Source: Aquimarina algicola (GTDB lineage: Bacteria; Bacteroidota; Bacteroidia; Flavobacteriales; Flavobacteriaceae). From it: DNA of 64,000 nucleotides. A model generated the notes under the pieces. The model had not been told where the DNA came from. It worked only from the letters and a program-made list of their open reading frames with translations, and ran no database searches. The stretch spans positions 1 through 64,000 of the forward strand of contig NZ_VFWZ01000010.1 in assembly GCF_006443095.1 (NCBI RefSeq). The letters run 5' to 3'. Both the position numbers and the translations under genes were made by a program. Shown here piece after piece: positions 17,078-25,939 of this stretch. Numbering within the stretch: position 1 is the first letter of the stretch; every line of letters begins with the position of its first letter.

Positions 17078-18577
17078 ATGAAAAAAATTATCCTCTTATT
17101 TTTAGGGCTTTTTGTGATCGCTTCGTGTTCTACTGAGAACACAGAAGAAATCCCCAACCCCAATCAAGAATCCTTATCGCAAAAATTATTATCAATTTCT
17201 GAAGTGAATGCTTATATCGCTAATCAGCTAAAACAGAAAGGAGACCTTGAGTGGAAAAATGCTCCCACAGACGTTTTATATAGTGCTATCATGCATGGAG
17301 AAGGAATCGTGAGTATTGGTTATGGCGACCAAGAAGAAAGTTTTACAAACAAACGGTCTTCAAGGCTCACAGATATTAAAGAAAATATTTTTAGTATCGT
17401 AAGTGAAGAAGAAGGAGTAAGTAAATCTAATGCTGTTACATCAGATGATGAAATTCTTAATGTTATCGAAGTCAATGTTCAAAGAATAGAAACAATCCAA
17501 AAATTACAAAATGCAGATCATATCAGGTATATAGATCCGATTGGATATGGCTTTTACTTGCAGGAAGATGTAGCATATCAACAAAAATCTGCGGGTTGTA
17601 ACACGAGTGGAGATGCTATCAATGGTAATGATTTTAGAATCATTACACCAAATGCAAAGTTTCCTTGGAATTTTGATATTCATAAAGTATCACAAGCATG
17701 GCAGTACAGTACCGGTTTAGGAATTACTGTTGGATTGATTGATACTGGTATTTCTGCAAATCAAAATTTGTTAGGAAGTGGTTTTAATAGTGGTAGCTCT
17801 AATAATTCAAGAACAGTACAAAGATTTGGAACATTTGTAGATTCTCCCTGGTGGTGGTCAAACAATACAGATGGTCCCAATGATAAATGTGGTCATGGTA
17901 CTCAAATGGCTTCTGCAATAGCTTCTCCTCGTAATAATAGTGGTATGCCGGTAGGTGTTGCTTACGATAGTAATCTAATTGCATATAGAGGAACAAAAGA
18001 TGTAGTATTAAACGGATATCATGAGCGTAGAGGGGTAAGTAATGCTCTAAAAGCATTGGCAGACAGGTCTGATGTAAAAATTATCTCGATGTCTATAGGA
18101 TATCCCTGGTCAATTGGTAATGTAAAAGATGCAATAAAATATGCGTATAGCAAAGGTAAAATGATTATAGCAGCAGGAGGTACGTCTACTTCTTTTACAA
18201 ATTGGTATGGTGTAATTTTTCCTGCAAGTATGTCAGAGACTGTAGCAGTTACAGGTATAAAAGACAATGGCTATAACCGTTGTAGTAATTGTCATGACGG
18301 AAATAGAATTGATTTTACTATAGTAATGCAAAGAGCATCAGATTCAGATAGAAATGTTCCTGTAATTGGTTTTAATACAGGTTCGCAAAATTATGTTGGA
18401 GGCTCTTCTGTAGCAACAGCAACTACTGCAGGAATTGCTGCATTGGTATGGGCACGAAATCCAAACATGACTAGAGCCCAAGTACTGGATAAACTAAAAA
18501 GATCAGGAGAATTCTATCCAAATCGTAATAGCAAATTTGGCTATGGAAATATCAACGCACTAAAGGCTGTACAATAA
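17078..18577 (+). CDS. Subtilisin-like serine peptidase (S8), lipoprotein
   Basis: The 499-residue protein has a lipoprotein signal (lipobox IASC, lipidated Cys at about residue 17). The S8 triad is clear: Asp in GLIDTGIS (about 220), His in CGHGTQMASAIA (about 271) and Ser in GGSSVATATTAGIAALVW (about 442). Residues about 40-190 form an N-terminal extension with no clear I9 propeptide match. The N-lipid would anchor the enzyme in the envelope, possibly at the cell surface. The C-terminus ends soon after the catalytic domain, with no sorting tail. A bidirectional terminator follows. Confidence 0.92.
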   Translation: MKKIILLFLGLFVIASCSTENTEEIPNPNQESLSQKLLSISEVNAYIANQLKQKGDLEWKNAPTDVLYSAIMHGEGIVSIGYGDQEESFTNKRSSRLTDIKENIFSIVSEEEGVSKSNAVTSDDEILNVIEVNVQRIETIQKLQNADHIRYIDPIGYGFYLQEDVAYQQKSAGCNTSGDAINGNDFRIITPNAKFPWNFDIHKVSQAWQYSTGLGITVGLIDTGISANQNLLGSGFNSGSSNNSRTVQRFGTFVDSPWWWSNNTDGPNDKCGHGTQMASAIASPRNNSGMPVGVAYDSNLIAYRGTKDVVLNGYHERRGVSNALKALADRSDVKIISMSIGYPWSIGNVKDAIKYAYSKGKMIIAAGGTSTSFTNWYGVIFPASMSETVAVTGIKDNGYNRCSNCHDGNRIDFTIVMQRASDSDRNVPVIGFNTGSQNYVGGSSVATATTAGIAALVWARNPNMTRAQVLDKLKRSGEFYPNRNSKFGYGNINALKAVQ

Positions 18578-18593
18578 ATATCCTTTAAATGAT

Positions 18594-18637
18594 AAAAAAA
18601 AGAAGAGCATATATTCTTAGAATGCTCTTCTTTTTTT
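18594..18637. terminator. Bidirectional terminator between convergent genes
   Basis: AGAAGAGCAT (18601-18610) pairs with ATGCTCTTCT (18622-18631). An A-run precedes the stem and a T-run follows it, giving a U-tract on both strands for the subtilase gene and the leftward O-methyltransferase gene. Confidence 0.88.
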
Positions 18638-18659
18638 GTTTATGGTTAATTGAATAAGT

Positions 18660-19301
18660 TTATAAAACTCGACTTATAGTCAACCCGTCTCTGATAGGAA
18701 GAAGAACTGTTTCCACTCTTTTATCTTCTACCAAAAGTTTATTATACTGTAGTAAAGCTCGAGTTGATATATCATCTTCTTGAACTTCTTCTATAACTTT
18801 ACCACTCCATAATACATTATCAGATAGAATTACGCCTCCGGGATTCATTTTTTTGATCACCAAATCAAAATAAGCCGGATAATTAGGTTTATCTGCATCT
18901 ATAAAAACAAGGTCAAAATGAGTATGCAATGAAGGAATGATTTTAGTCGCATCACCAATATGCTGATGGATTTGTTTGCCATACGGCGAAAGATCAAAAT
19001 ATTTTCTTTGAAAATCTTCTAGCTCTTCATTGATATCAATAGTATGTAGTTCTCCATCTTTTTGCATTCCCTCGGCAAGACAAAGTGCAGAATATCCTGT
19101 ATATGTACCGATTTCTAAAATATATTTTGGATGGATCAATTTTGATAACATACTCAGTACACGCCCTTGGTAAGGACCACTTAACATTCGAGGTTGTAAT
19201 ATTTTTTGATACGTCTCGCGAGTTAATTTTTGTAATAGTTCTGGCTCTTGTTGTGTATGGTTAACTACGTAAGTGTCTAACGCGTCTGGAATAAAATGCA
19301 T
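18660..19301 (-). CDS. O-methyltransferase (class I SAM, COMT/CCoAOMT type)
   Basis: The protein has 213 residues from ATG 19301 (MHFIPDALDTYV). The frame continues upstream to 19475 but that part overlaps the divergent kynureninase gene and looks non-coding. SAM motif I is ILEIGTYTGYSALCLAEGM (about 59-77), followed by HTIDIN, IGDATKIIPSL, LVFIDADKPNY with the metal-binding Asp, and GGVILSDNVLWSGKV. This is the Methyltransf_3 family, which methylates catechol-type hydroxyls using a divalent metal. It is divergent from kynU. One of the hydroxylated kynurenine-pathway products could be a substrate, which is only an inference from position. Confidence 0.88.
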   Translation of the reverse strand: MHFIPDALDTYVVNHTQQEPELLQKLTRETYQKILQPRMLSGPYQGRVLSMLSKLIHPKYILEIGTYTGYSALCLAEGMQKDGELHTIDINEELEDFQRKYFDLSPYGKQIHQHIGDATKIIPSLHTHFDLVFIDADKPNYPAYFDLVIKKMNPGGVILSDNVLWSGKVIEEVQEDDISTRALLQYNKLLVEDKRVETVLLPIRDGLTISRVL

Positions 19302-19363
19302 ATTATTATTTATAAATCTAAGAAAGTTTATATATGAGATATCGGATTTATTGATCTTATACG

Positions 19364-19379
19364 TATTTTTGATCAAAAA
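19364..19379 (+). promoter_or_regulatory. kynU -7 element overlapping a 14-bp palindrome
   Basis: TATTTTTG (19364-19371) matches TAnnTTTG and ends 16 nt before the kynU ATG. It overlaps a perfect 14-bp palindrome TTTTTGATCAAAAA (19366-19379). A repressor bound there would block kynU transcription and might also affect the divergent methyltransferase gene. No -33 element is clear. Confidence 0.4.
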
Positions 19380-19387
19380 CGCTAAGG

Positions 19388-20674
19388 ATGCATTTTGAAA
19401 ACACCAAAGAATTTGCAAAATCACTAGATCAACAAGATCCTTTACACAAATATAGAGAACAGTTTTTGTTTCCAAAAGTTAATGATAAGCAAGTCATTTA
19501 TTTTACGGGTAATTCATTAGGGCTTCAGCCTAAAAATACACAAGCTTATGTAGATGAAATTATGAATGATTGGGCAGAATTAGCTGTAGAAGGTCATTTT
19601 TATTCAGAAAAACCTTGGTGGGATTATCATGAACGCTTGGCAGAACCTCTTAGTAAAGTGGTAGGAGCAAAACCTTCGGAGATTACTGTTATGAATACTC
19701 TTACTGTGAATCTTCACTTATTAATGGTTTCATTTTATAGACCTACGGCAAAGCGGTATAAAATTATATGCGAAGAAAAAGCTTTTCCCAGTGATCAATA
19801 TATGTTACAAAGTCAAGTTCGATTTCATGGTTATGATCCTGATGAAGCCATTGTAGAAATTAAAAAAAGAGAAGGAGAGCATAATTTTAGAACAGAAGAT
19901 ATTTTAAAAACTATAGAAGAGGTAGGAGAAGAGTGTGCATTACTCTTAATAGGAGGAGTGAATTACTATACCGGCCAGGTATTTGATATGAAAACAATAA
20001 CAAAAGCTGGTCAGGATATTGGTGCTAAAGTCGGTTGGGACTTGGCTCATGCCGCGGGGAATGTACAACTAGAATTACATGACTGGAATGTTGATTTTGC
20101 TGCGTGGTGTAGTTATAAATATATGAACAGTGGTCCGGGAAATGCATCAGGATGTTTTGTGCATGAACGGTATCACAATCAAAAAGATATTCCTCGATTT
20201 GAAGGGTGGTGGGGAACTCAAAAAGATACTCGATTTTTGATGAAACCAGAATTTGAACCTATGCCTAATGCAGATGCGTGGCAATTGAGTAATGCTCCTG
20301 TATTGTCTGTAGCTCCATATTTGGCTTCATTACAAATGTTTACAGAAGTTGGTATGGAAACCTTAATCCAAAAACGCAATCTGATTGTATCTTATCTAGA
20401 GTTTATATTACAAGAAATAGACAAACAAGTAGATAGCACTTTTGAAATTATTACACCTACTGCTCAAGAAGAGCGAGGAACTCAACTTTCAGTCTTTCTA
20501 CATGGAGAAGGTAGAAAACTTTTTGATTATCTGATGAAGAATGGTGTTATTATCGATTGGAGAGAGCCAAATGTAATCCGTTTAGCTCCTGCACCTTTTT
20601 ACTGTTCTTATGAAGATATGTTTGAGTTTGGGCAAATACTAAAACAAGGTATTTTAGATAAATCTAATCATTAA
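19388..20674 (+). CDS. kynU: Kynureninase
   Basis: The 428-residue PLP enzyme hydrolyses kynurenine or 3-hydroxykynurenine to (3-hydroxy)anthranilate and alanine. Signatures are YFTGNSLGLQPK (about 38-49), VMNTLTVNLHLLM, the PLP-phosphate and ring-binding WDLAHAAGNVQL, the Schiff-base Lys in CSYKYMNSGPG (about residue 244) and FEGWWGTQ. The length is typical. The 3' end overlaps the convergent AraC-family gene by 11 bp. Kynurenine 3-monooxygenase is encoded at 59740 in the same window. The start is ATG. Confidence 0.96.
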   Translation: MHFENTKEFAKSLDQQDPLHKYREQFLFPKVNDKQVIYFTGNSLGLQPKNTQAYVDEIMNDWAELAVEGHFYSEKPWWDYHERLAEPLSKVVGAKPSEITVMNTLTVNLHLLMVSFYRPTAKRYKIICEEKAFPSDQYMLQSQVRFHGYDPDEAIVEIKKREGEHNFRTEDILKTIEEVGEECALLLIGGVNYYTGQVFDMKTITKAGQDIGAKVGWDLAHAAGNVQLELHDWNVDFAAWCSYKYMNSGPGNASGCFVHERYHNQKDIPRFEGWWGTQKDTRFLMKPEFEPMPNADAWQLSNAPVLSVAPYLASLQMFTEVGMETLIQKRNLIVSYLEFILQEIDKQVDSTFEIITPTAQEERGTQLSVFLHGEGRKLFDYLMKNGVIIDWREPNVIRLAPAPFYCSYEDMFEFGQILKQGILDKSNH

Positions 20675-21530
20675 CACGGTGATGTAATTGATCGTTAAAC
20701 TGTGAAGGAGTTTTACCAGTATACTTTTTAAATTGCCTTGCAAAATACGAAGCATCATTGAACCCACATTTGTACATCGCTTCTGATATATTAGATGTTG
20801 TATACATCAAATATTCTTGCGCTTTTTTGATTCTGAATTCATTTAAGAAATCTATAAAAGTTCTGTTAGTCATAGCTTTAAACATTCTACAAAATGAGTT
20901 TGGTGTTAGTCCTAAATGTTCTGCCATATGTGTTGTACCAATATCTTGGTTATAATTGCTATTGATATATTGATATACCTTTGCTATTCTCTGTAAAGAA
21001 TGTTGATGATTATTATATGAGATCGAGTCTTTTGATATCGCTTTTGTGTTTTCTGATATAGAAAGTTGATACAGTATTTGTATAAAATTTATTAATCTTT
21101 CAGTTTTATTTTGTTTTTTGAGCTTTTGAAACAAAGAAGATAATTTCTTGTGGGTAGTAGGAGAAAATAACATTCCTTTTTCTGCTGTTCTTATAAACTT
21201 TGAGATCACTTCAAATTCTGGAAATAATATAAGTTTATCTTCAATAAAACTTTCTTGAAATTGTATTACTACTTCAAGATTATTTTTAAACTGCTTATTA
21301 CTAAAAGGCATATGTCTTACATTTGGCCCGAGAAATACCAATACGCCATCTTCATAATTTTCAAAATAAGAACCTATTTGTAAACTTCCTTTTCCGTTTT
21401 TGATGTACACAATTTCATACTCAGGGTGTACATGCCAATTAATAGCATTGCATGTTGTGTGATAGGTATAACATTCAATTTTTACTGAAGCAGAATGTTC
21501 AACTTGTATTTGCTCATACGCTAATTTCAT
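20664..21530 (-). CDS. AraC-family transcriptional regulator
   Basis: The 288-residue protein has an N-terminal cupin-type sensor domain (INWHVHPEYEIVYIKNGKGSLQIG, about 28-51, and VLVFLGPNVRHMPF) and a C-terminal double helix-turn-helix (about 185-285: HMAEHLGLTPNSFCRMFK, then SEAMYKCGFNDASYFARQFKKYTGKTPSQF). It lies convergent to kynU with an 11-bp overlap and divergent from an MFS carrier gene at 21782, the likeliest direct target. The inducer is unknown. Confidence 0.9.
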   Translation of the reverse strand: MKLAYEQIQVEHSASVKIECYTYHTTCNAINWHVHPEYEIVYIKNGKGSLQIGSYFENYEDGVLVFLGPNVRHMPFSNKQFKNNLEVVIQFQESFIEDKLILFPEFEVISKFIRTAEKGMLFSPTTHKKLSSLFQKLKKQNKTERLINFIQILYQLSISENTKAISKDSISYNNHQHSLQRIAKVYQYINSNYNQDIGTTHMAEHLGLTPNSFCRMFKAMTNRTFIDFLNEFRIKKAQEYLMYTTSNISEAMYKCGFNDASYFARQFKKYTGKTPSQFNDQLHHRVND

Positions 21531-21781
21531 TATATAAATGTTTTAGTCCACATGGTGGGGTTTGATTCTTCAGGATAGACCTCAAAATCTAAGTATTGTG
21601 TTTCGACTTGATGCTTTACGGACTTATGCCTAGAGAATTAACTAATAAGATAAAATTAGCGTTTATTTTTTTATAAGTTCATGATTAAGAATATTTTGTA
21701 TCACTTTTAGAATATTTTATTATGCTATATAAAACTGACTACGAGTATTTTTGAATCTAAATTTAGATTGGTCTTTTTGTT

Positions 21782-22957
21782 ATGAACTCATTACAATTAT
21801 TAGTCACTCGATTACGTTATTTTGGTCCTGCTTGGGTTTTTGCTTCTGTAAATATTATGACAAGTACATGGGCTTTGTATATCCCTACCATAAAAAGCAG
21901 ATTAAAAATTGATGATGCTCAATTAGGATTGGCTTTATTTTGTTTTGCCTTAGGAACATTGATGATGATAGCATTATCTTCATTTGTGATCAAGAAGGTT
22001 GGATTAGGTAAAATAACCATCTTTTCTATTATTTTGTTTTCACTGTTATTTTTGATTCCGATACAGTCTACTACATATATTATGTTGTGTATAGCATTAT
22101 TTATGGTAGGTGTTTTTGGTTGTTTAACTGATATATCAATGAATGCTTTGGTGTCAGAAATAGAGCAAGAAGATAATATTCATATCATGTCTGCTTCGCA
22201 TGGTTTTTTTAGCTTAGGAGGAGTCATTGGTGCTGGTATTGGTAGTCTTATGATCACCTTGTTTACAACACCATTAGTACATATGATGTGTGTAGCAATT
22301 TTTGTGATTTTTACGAATCTTATTGCGTCAAAATCGTATTTAAAAAGAGTAGGGAAGAAAGAAAAGAACAATCATGATACATTTTCTTTTGATCTTGTAC
22401 GACCACTTTTGGGGCTTACTGTTCTTGCTTTTTTAATTATGGGTAGTGAAGGAGCTATTGAGCATTGGAGTAAGTTGTATATACAGGATGTTGTTCAAAT
22501 TACATCAGAAAGAATATCAGGGTTTGGTTTCGTAGCTTTTTCTATAACAATGACCTTTGGTAGGTTTTTTGGAGATTCAGTAAGTAAAAGATTTGGGTCT
22601 TTAGCAATTATTATTGGTGGTGCTTTGATTGCAATATTAGGTTTTGTAGGTGTTTTAGCAAGTCAGTTTATCATTACAATTATTGGTTTTGGTTTTGTTG
22701 GTATGGGATTTTCTGTCATAATTCCAGAATTATTTAGGCTTGCCGGAAAGACAGAAGGAGTTTCTTCTGCACAAGGAATATCTTTTGTTGCCGGATTTGG
22801 ATATTTGGGTTTTTTGTTAAGCCCACCTTTTTTAGGTTTTTTATCAAGAATACAGAGTTTACGCCTAAGTTTTACCGCATTACTTTTAGGAGCTTGCATA
22901 GCAGTCTTAATAGCATTGATGTTGAAAAGAAAACATAAAAAAAGAGGTGCACTATAG
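21782..22957 (+). CDS. MFS transporter
   Basis: The 391-residue protein has about twelve hydrophobic segments in two halves, as in the major facilitator superfamily. The loop after helix 2 carries VIKKVGLGKITIF, a degenerate form of the GxxxDRxGRR motif, and the second half has GDSVSKRFGSLAII at the equivalent position. The start LRYFGPAWVFASVNIMTSTWALYIP and the segment ASHGFFSLGGVIGAGIGS are typical of the YbjJ/FucP-like branch. It sits in the cytoplasmic membrane, and the substrate cannot be assigned. It is divergent from the AraC-family gene, which may control it. Confidence 0.85.
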   Translation: MNSLQLLVTRLRYFGPAWVFASVNIMTSTWALYIPTIKSRLKIDDAQLGLALFCFALGTLMMIALSSFVIKKVGLGKITIFSIILFSLLFLIPIQSTTYIMLCIALFMVGVFGCLTDISMNALVSEIEQEDNIHIMSASHGFFSLGGVIGAGIGSLMITLFTTPLVHMMCVAIFVIFTNLIASKSYLKRVGKKEKNNHDTFSFDLVRPLLGLTVLAFLIMGSEGAIEHWSKLYIQDVVQITSERISGFGFVAFSITMTFGRFFGDSVSKRFGSLAIIIGGALIAILGFVGVLASQFIITIIGFGFVGMGFSVIIPELFRLAGKTEGVSSAQGISFVAGFGYLGFLLSPPFLGFLSRIQSLRLSFTALLLGACIAVLIALMLKRKHKKRGAL

Positions 22958-22970
22958 TACACCTCTTTAC
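22937..22970. terminator. Bidirectional terminator overlapping the MFS stop codon
   Basis: AAAGAGGTG (22941-22949) pairs with CACCTCTTT (22960-22968); the helix extends inward through ACTA/TAGT with one mismatch. The stop codon of the MFS gene (22955-22957) lies within the hairpin. An A-run on the left serves the convergent lipoprotein gene. Confidence 0.75.
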
Positions 22971-22991
22971 TTTATATACTTTAATAGGTAA

Positions 22992-23717
22992 CTATTCGGT
23001 GATTACTTTTATGTTAGTAAAATGTAATTTCCAATCTCCTTCATTACGTTTATGGGTTTTAGCAATTTTAATACCTTCAAAATTTTCATAATCTTCCCAA
23101 GAAGTAATTAGAGAAGGTTCTGCAGCATTTTCTTTTCTAAACACCCATTCTTTGATAATAAAATCTCCTTGAAAGTAGAAATCATAAGCATCTCCTGGAG
23201 TATACCCGCCTTCATTTTTGTAAACAATTGTAAATTTTTGCATTTCGGTATTACTTATAGGAGCTGTAGCTTTAAGCGTATGTTCAGATGTAAAACTTTC
23301 AGCATCCCATACCAAATTAAAAGGTGCTAATAACCAATATTTATCATTGATAAATCCTTGATCAGCTTTGATGTTTGTACTGTCTATTTTTGTTCTATTA
23401 TATGTGATTGTATCTTGTTGAGAGGTTAGTGTAACCATCTTTTCTTTTGGTTTCCAAACCCAAGATCGCTCAAAATGAGTAGTGTCTTTATCAACATTGA
23501 ATGTAAATTGTATCTCCTTTACAGCATTCCATTTTTGTATTCCATTTGCTTTTGCAATAGCTTGTGCAGTGCCATCTATTTCGGTTTTATTTTCATCAGT
23601 AGGTGGCTCGGGATCTCTGACTTCTACATTGTCTTCGTATTTATTTTCATTTTTTGTGTTTGTCCCACAAGCGATAAAAAGTACTGTAAAGGCTAAGATT
23701 AAAATCGTGCGTGTCAT
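22992..23717 (-). CDS. Conserved flavobacterial lipoprotein
   Basis: The 241-residue protein has a lipoprotein signal with lipobox LFIAC (Cys at about 17), then an acidic, low-complexity linker (about 20-50) and a beta-rich domain with KWNAVKEIQFTFNV, RSWVWKPKEKMVTL, FNLVWDAES and DAYDFYFQGDFIIKEWVF. This pattern of strands resembles lipoprotein-localisation-type or DUF-type envelope proteins; I do not recognise a named family with confidence. It faces the MFS gene across a shared terminator. Envelope location is inferred from the lipobox only. Confidence 0.75.
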   Translation of the reverse strand: MTRTILILAFTVLFIACGTNTKNENKYEDNVEVRDPEPPTDENKTEIDGTAQAIAKANGIQKWNAVKEIQFTFNVDKDTTHFERSWVWKPKEKMVTLTSQQDTITYNRTKIDSTNIKADQGFINDKYWLLAPFNLVWDAESFTSEHTLKATAPISNTEMQKFTIVYKNEGGYTPGDAYDFYFQGDFIIKEWVFRKENAAEPSLITSWEDYENFEGIKIAKTHKRNEGDWKLHFTNIKVITE

Positions 23718-23814
23718 AAAAGTAAGTTATAATTGAGATTCGAAATATAAAAAGAAAAACTTTGTTACAAAATGGTAACAAAGTTTTATTTTCTTATCAA
23801 TTTATAGCAAAAAT

Positions 23815-24507
23815 CTATGATACTAACGTAAGTGCAATAGTTTTTTGTGCTGCTAAAACAGAAGATTGAGGGTTTTGACCTGTTACCAGATTACCATCTT
23901 CTACCACAAACTCACTCCAGTCATCGCCTTTGCGATAGATTGCACCGTCATTTATAAGTTCTGTTTCTAGTAAAAATGGTACTACATCAGTAAGTTGTAC
24001 AGCTTCTTCTTCGGTGTTGGTAAAAGAAGTAAGTCTACGGCCTTTTACCATAGGAGTACCGTTCTTGGTTTGTACACCTTTGAGAGCAGCAACTCCATGA
24101 CAGACAAGCCCAATAGGTTTATCGTTTTCATCAAATGCATTTACTATTTGTGCTACTTCTGCATTATCTCCTAAGTCCCACATAGGGCCATGACCTCCCG
24201 GAAAGAAAAGAATATCAAATTGAGAAGGTTCTATATCTGCTGTTTTTGCTGTGTTTTTTAATAGAGCTAATGCATCTTGGTCTACGTTAAAACGTTTTGT
24301 GTGTTCTGTCTGCCATTCTGGTAACTCACTTTTTGGATCAAGAGGTACACTGCCTCCTTTTGGAGAAGCAATTGTAATTGTTGCTCCTTTATCTAGATAT
24401 TGATAATATGGGCCCGCTAATTCTTCTAACCAAATACCCGTTTTTTCTCCTGTATTTCCTAGCTGATCATGCGAAGTAGTAATCATTAATACTTTTAAAT
24501 CTTTCAT
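23815..24507 (-). CDS. DJ-1/PfpI-family protein (Hsp31-like glutamine amidotransferase fold)
   Basis: The 230-residue protein has the class I glutamine-amidotransferase-like fold. The nucleophile elbow is IGLVCHGVAALKG (Cys about 138) after LFFPGGHGPMWDL, and the N-terminus ends a strand with GEKTGIWLEELAGPYYQY, the Hsp31/YhbO-like extension. Members act as glyoxalase III, deglycase or chaperone; the activity here is not decided by sequence. It is preceded on the same strand by a Crp/Fnr-type gene (24604-25182), whose product may regulate it. No signal peptide, hence cytosolic. Confidence 0.88.
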   Translation of the reverse strand: MKDLKVLMITTSHDQLGNTGEKTGIWLEELAGPYYQYLDKGATITIASPKGGSVPLDPKSELPEWQTEHTKRFNVDQDALALLKNTAKTADIEPSQFDILFFPGGHGPMWDLGDNAEVAQIVNAFDENDKPIGLVCHGVAALKGVQTKNGTPMVKGRRLTSFTNTEEEAVQLTDVVPFLLETELINDGAIYRKGDDWSEFVVEDGNLVTGQNPQSSVLAAQKTIALTLVS

Positions 24508-24603
24508 AATGAAGTTGTTTTATAATGAATATTGTACTACAAATTTCGGGATAACCAGAAAATATATTGATTGATGTAGGTTATAAAATTTGATTAACTT
24601 ATG

Positions 24604-25182
24604 TTAAGATATAACTAATTGTTTTCGAAGTCTACTTAAGCTTTCGGGCTTGATTCCCAGGTAATTTGCGATAAGATAATTTGGGATTCTTTGTTCTATG
24701 TTTGGATATGTTTTACGAAACTCCAAATAGCGTTCTGCACTTGTTTTATCTAACGAAGAAAGGATACGGTCTTGTAGTGCTACAAAAGCATTGGTAAGTT
24801 TGATGCGAAAGAAACGTTCTAGCTTTGGAATATCGATAAATAATTGTTCTAAGTCTGTTTTTGCAATACCCAATAACAGAGAGTCTTCAATACAATCGAT
24901 AGTAAGGCGTGCTTTCTCATTTTTAAAAAAAGCTTTAAAATCACTGATCCACCAATCTTCAATTGCAAATTGAATAATATGTATGTTGTCAGAAGGATCT
25001 ATTTCATAGGCTTTTAAACAGCCTTTTACAACATAATATTCATAATTGACAAGATCACCTTCTTGTATTAAAAATTGTTTTTTACGTAATTTTTTGGTTA
25101 TTAAAACAGATGTAAAACGTTCTAGCTCTTCTTTTGTAAGCTGTATATGCTTTGATAAATGTTGTTCGATTGCTGTAAACAT
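24604..25182 (-). CDS. Crp/Fnr-family transcriptional regulator
   Basis: The 192-residue protein has an N-terminal cyclic-nucleotide-binding-like beta-barrel (about 20-110: LRKKQFLIQEGDLVNYEYYVVKGCLKAYEID) and a short C-terminal HTH (about 165-190: PNYLIANYLGIKPESLSRLRKQL). The cAMP-contacting RGExxA motif is missing, as is usual for this short Bacteroidota subgroup. Two relatives occur in this window at 35129 and 41965. It precedes the DJ-1/PfpI gene by 96 bp on the same strand. Confidence 0.9.
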   Translation of the reverse strand: MFTAIEQHLSKHIQLTKEELERFTSVLITKKLRKKQFLIQEGDLVNYEYYVVKGCLKAYEIDPSDNIHIIQFAIEDWWISDFKAFFKNEKARLTIDCIEDSLLLGIAKTDLEQLFIDIPKLERFFRIKLTNAFVALQDRILSSLDKTSAERYLEFRKTYPNIEQRIPNYLIANYLGIKPESLSRLRKQLVIS

Positions 25183-25381
25183 ACAGCTAAGGTAAATAAA
25201 AAAAGAAGCTATCTGAAAAAGAGTTGATTTTCATATTGTCATGTATCCCAAGATTGTTCCCCAAAACAATTTATATAGAATAACTACTTTTAGCTATTAC
25301 TGTTTTTTTGGGATTCTTATCCTTACAACTCAACTTTTCAGATAACTTCTGATATATAAATCTATAAAAGACTAAAAAATG

Positions 25382-25750
25382 TTACTCTACAATCAATGTG
25401 TACTGTGGTGTTTTGTTAAGAGGGCAAAAGTATGTGTACTCTCCTTTTTTCAAATTAACAGTTTTAGAATTTTCAGTTTTTCCTTCAGCTACTACTTTAG
25501 TTACATAAGCTTCTTTGATGTGGTTTTCGGCATTAGATGCATCTTTACCTTTAGGTACTAATACAAAACCAACATCTGTTCCTGCTTGATTATTAGAGAT
25601 ATTAAAAACATAGCTACCTTCAGAAAGTTTTATTTCTTTTTGGGTGAATTCTCCTTTTGTTTGCTCTAGAGAAACTGTTTTTACTTGTTGTGCTTGTGCA
25701 CTAAAAGTGATTGCTAAAATAAATGAAAATACTGCGATTAACTTTTTCAT
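25382..25750 (-). CDS. Small secreted cupredoxin-like protein
   Basis: The 122-residue protein has a signal peptide (about 1-20, ending AQAQ). The mature part is a Greek-key-like beta domain with EIKLSEGSYVFNISNNQAGTDVGF and, at the C-terminus, VNLKKGEYTYFCPLNKTPQYTLIV, where YxYFCP is the cupredoxin Cys loop. A His corresponding to the usual final ligand (CxxH or CxxxxH) is absent: the residues after Cys are PLNKTP. Copper binding is therefore uncertain. It is probably periplasmic. It lies downstream of the AhpD-like gene, separated by a hairpin. Confidence 0.78.
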   Translation of the reverse strand: MKKLIAVFSFILAITFSAQAQQVKTVSLEQTKGEFTQKEIKLSEGSYVFNISNNQAGTDVGFVLVPKGKDASNAENHIKEAYVTKVVAEGKTENSKTVNLKKGEYTYFCPLNKTPQYTLIVE

Positions 25751-25802
25751 GATGTAATAATTAATTATAAATGTTTAATAAAATTTTGCTTGATTTCCCG
25801 AA

Positions 25803-25890
25803 AAAAAGAGTGTCTTAAACATGTCATTTTAATAATAATCATATGTTACCAATACATCGTATTTATATGATAAATAAGACACCCTTTTGT
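25803..25890 (-). terminator. Long-loop hairpin after the AhpD-like gene
   Basis: GTGTCTTA (25810-25817) pairs with TAAGACAC (25875-25882), and flanking A and T runs extend the helix with one mismatch. Read leftward, the stem ends in a run of seven T residues, as in an intrinsic terminator, but about 57 nt lie between the arms. Shorter internal pairs (AACAT/ATGTT) may fold the loop. Confidence 0.5.
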
Positions 25891-25939
25891 TCAGGAATTG
25901 TAAATAAAAGGGGTAATCATTAAATTACGTGACTACATG

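Noticed and set aside
19302..19475. N-terminal extension of the O-methyltransferase frame
   Set aside because: It overlaps the 5' end of kynU on the other strand, and family alignment starts at MHFIPDAL.
25382..25561. Rightward 60-codon frame over the cupredoxin gene
   Set aside because: It is a shadow of the leftward gene, which has a signal peptide and a clear family pattern.
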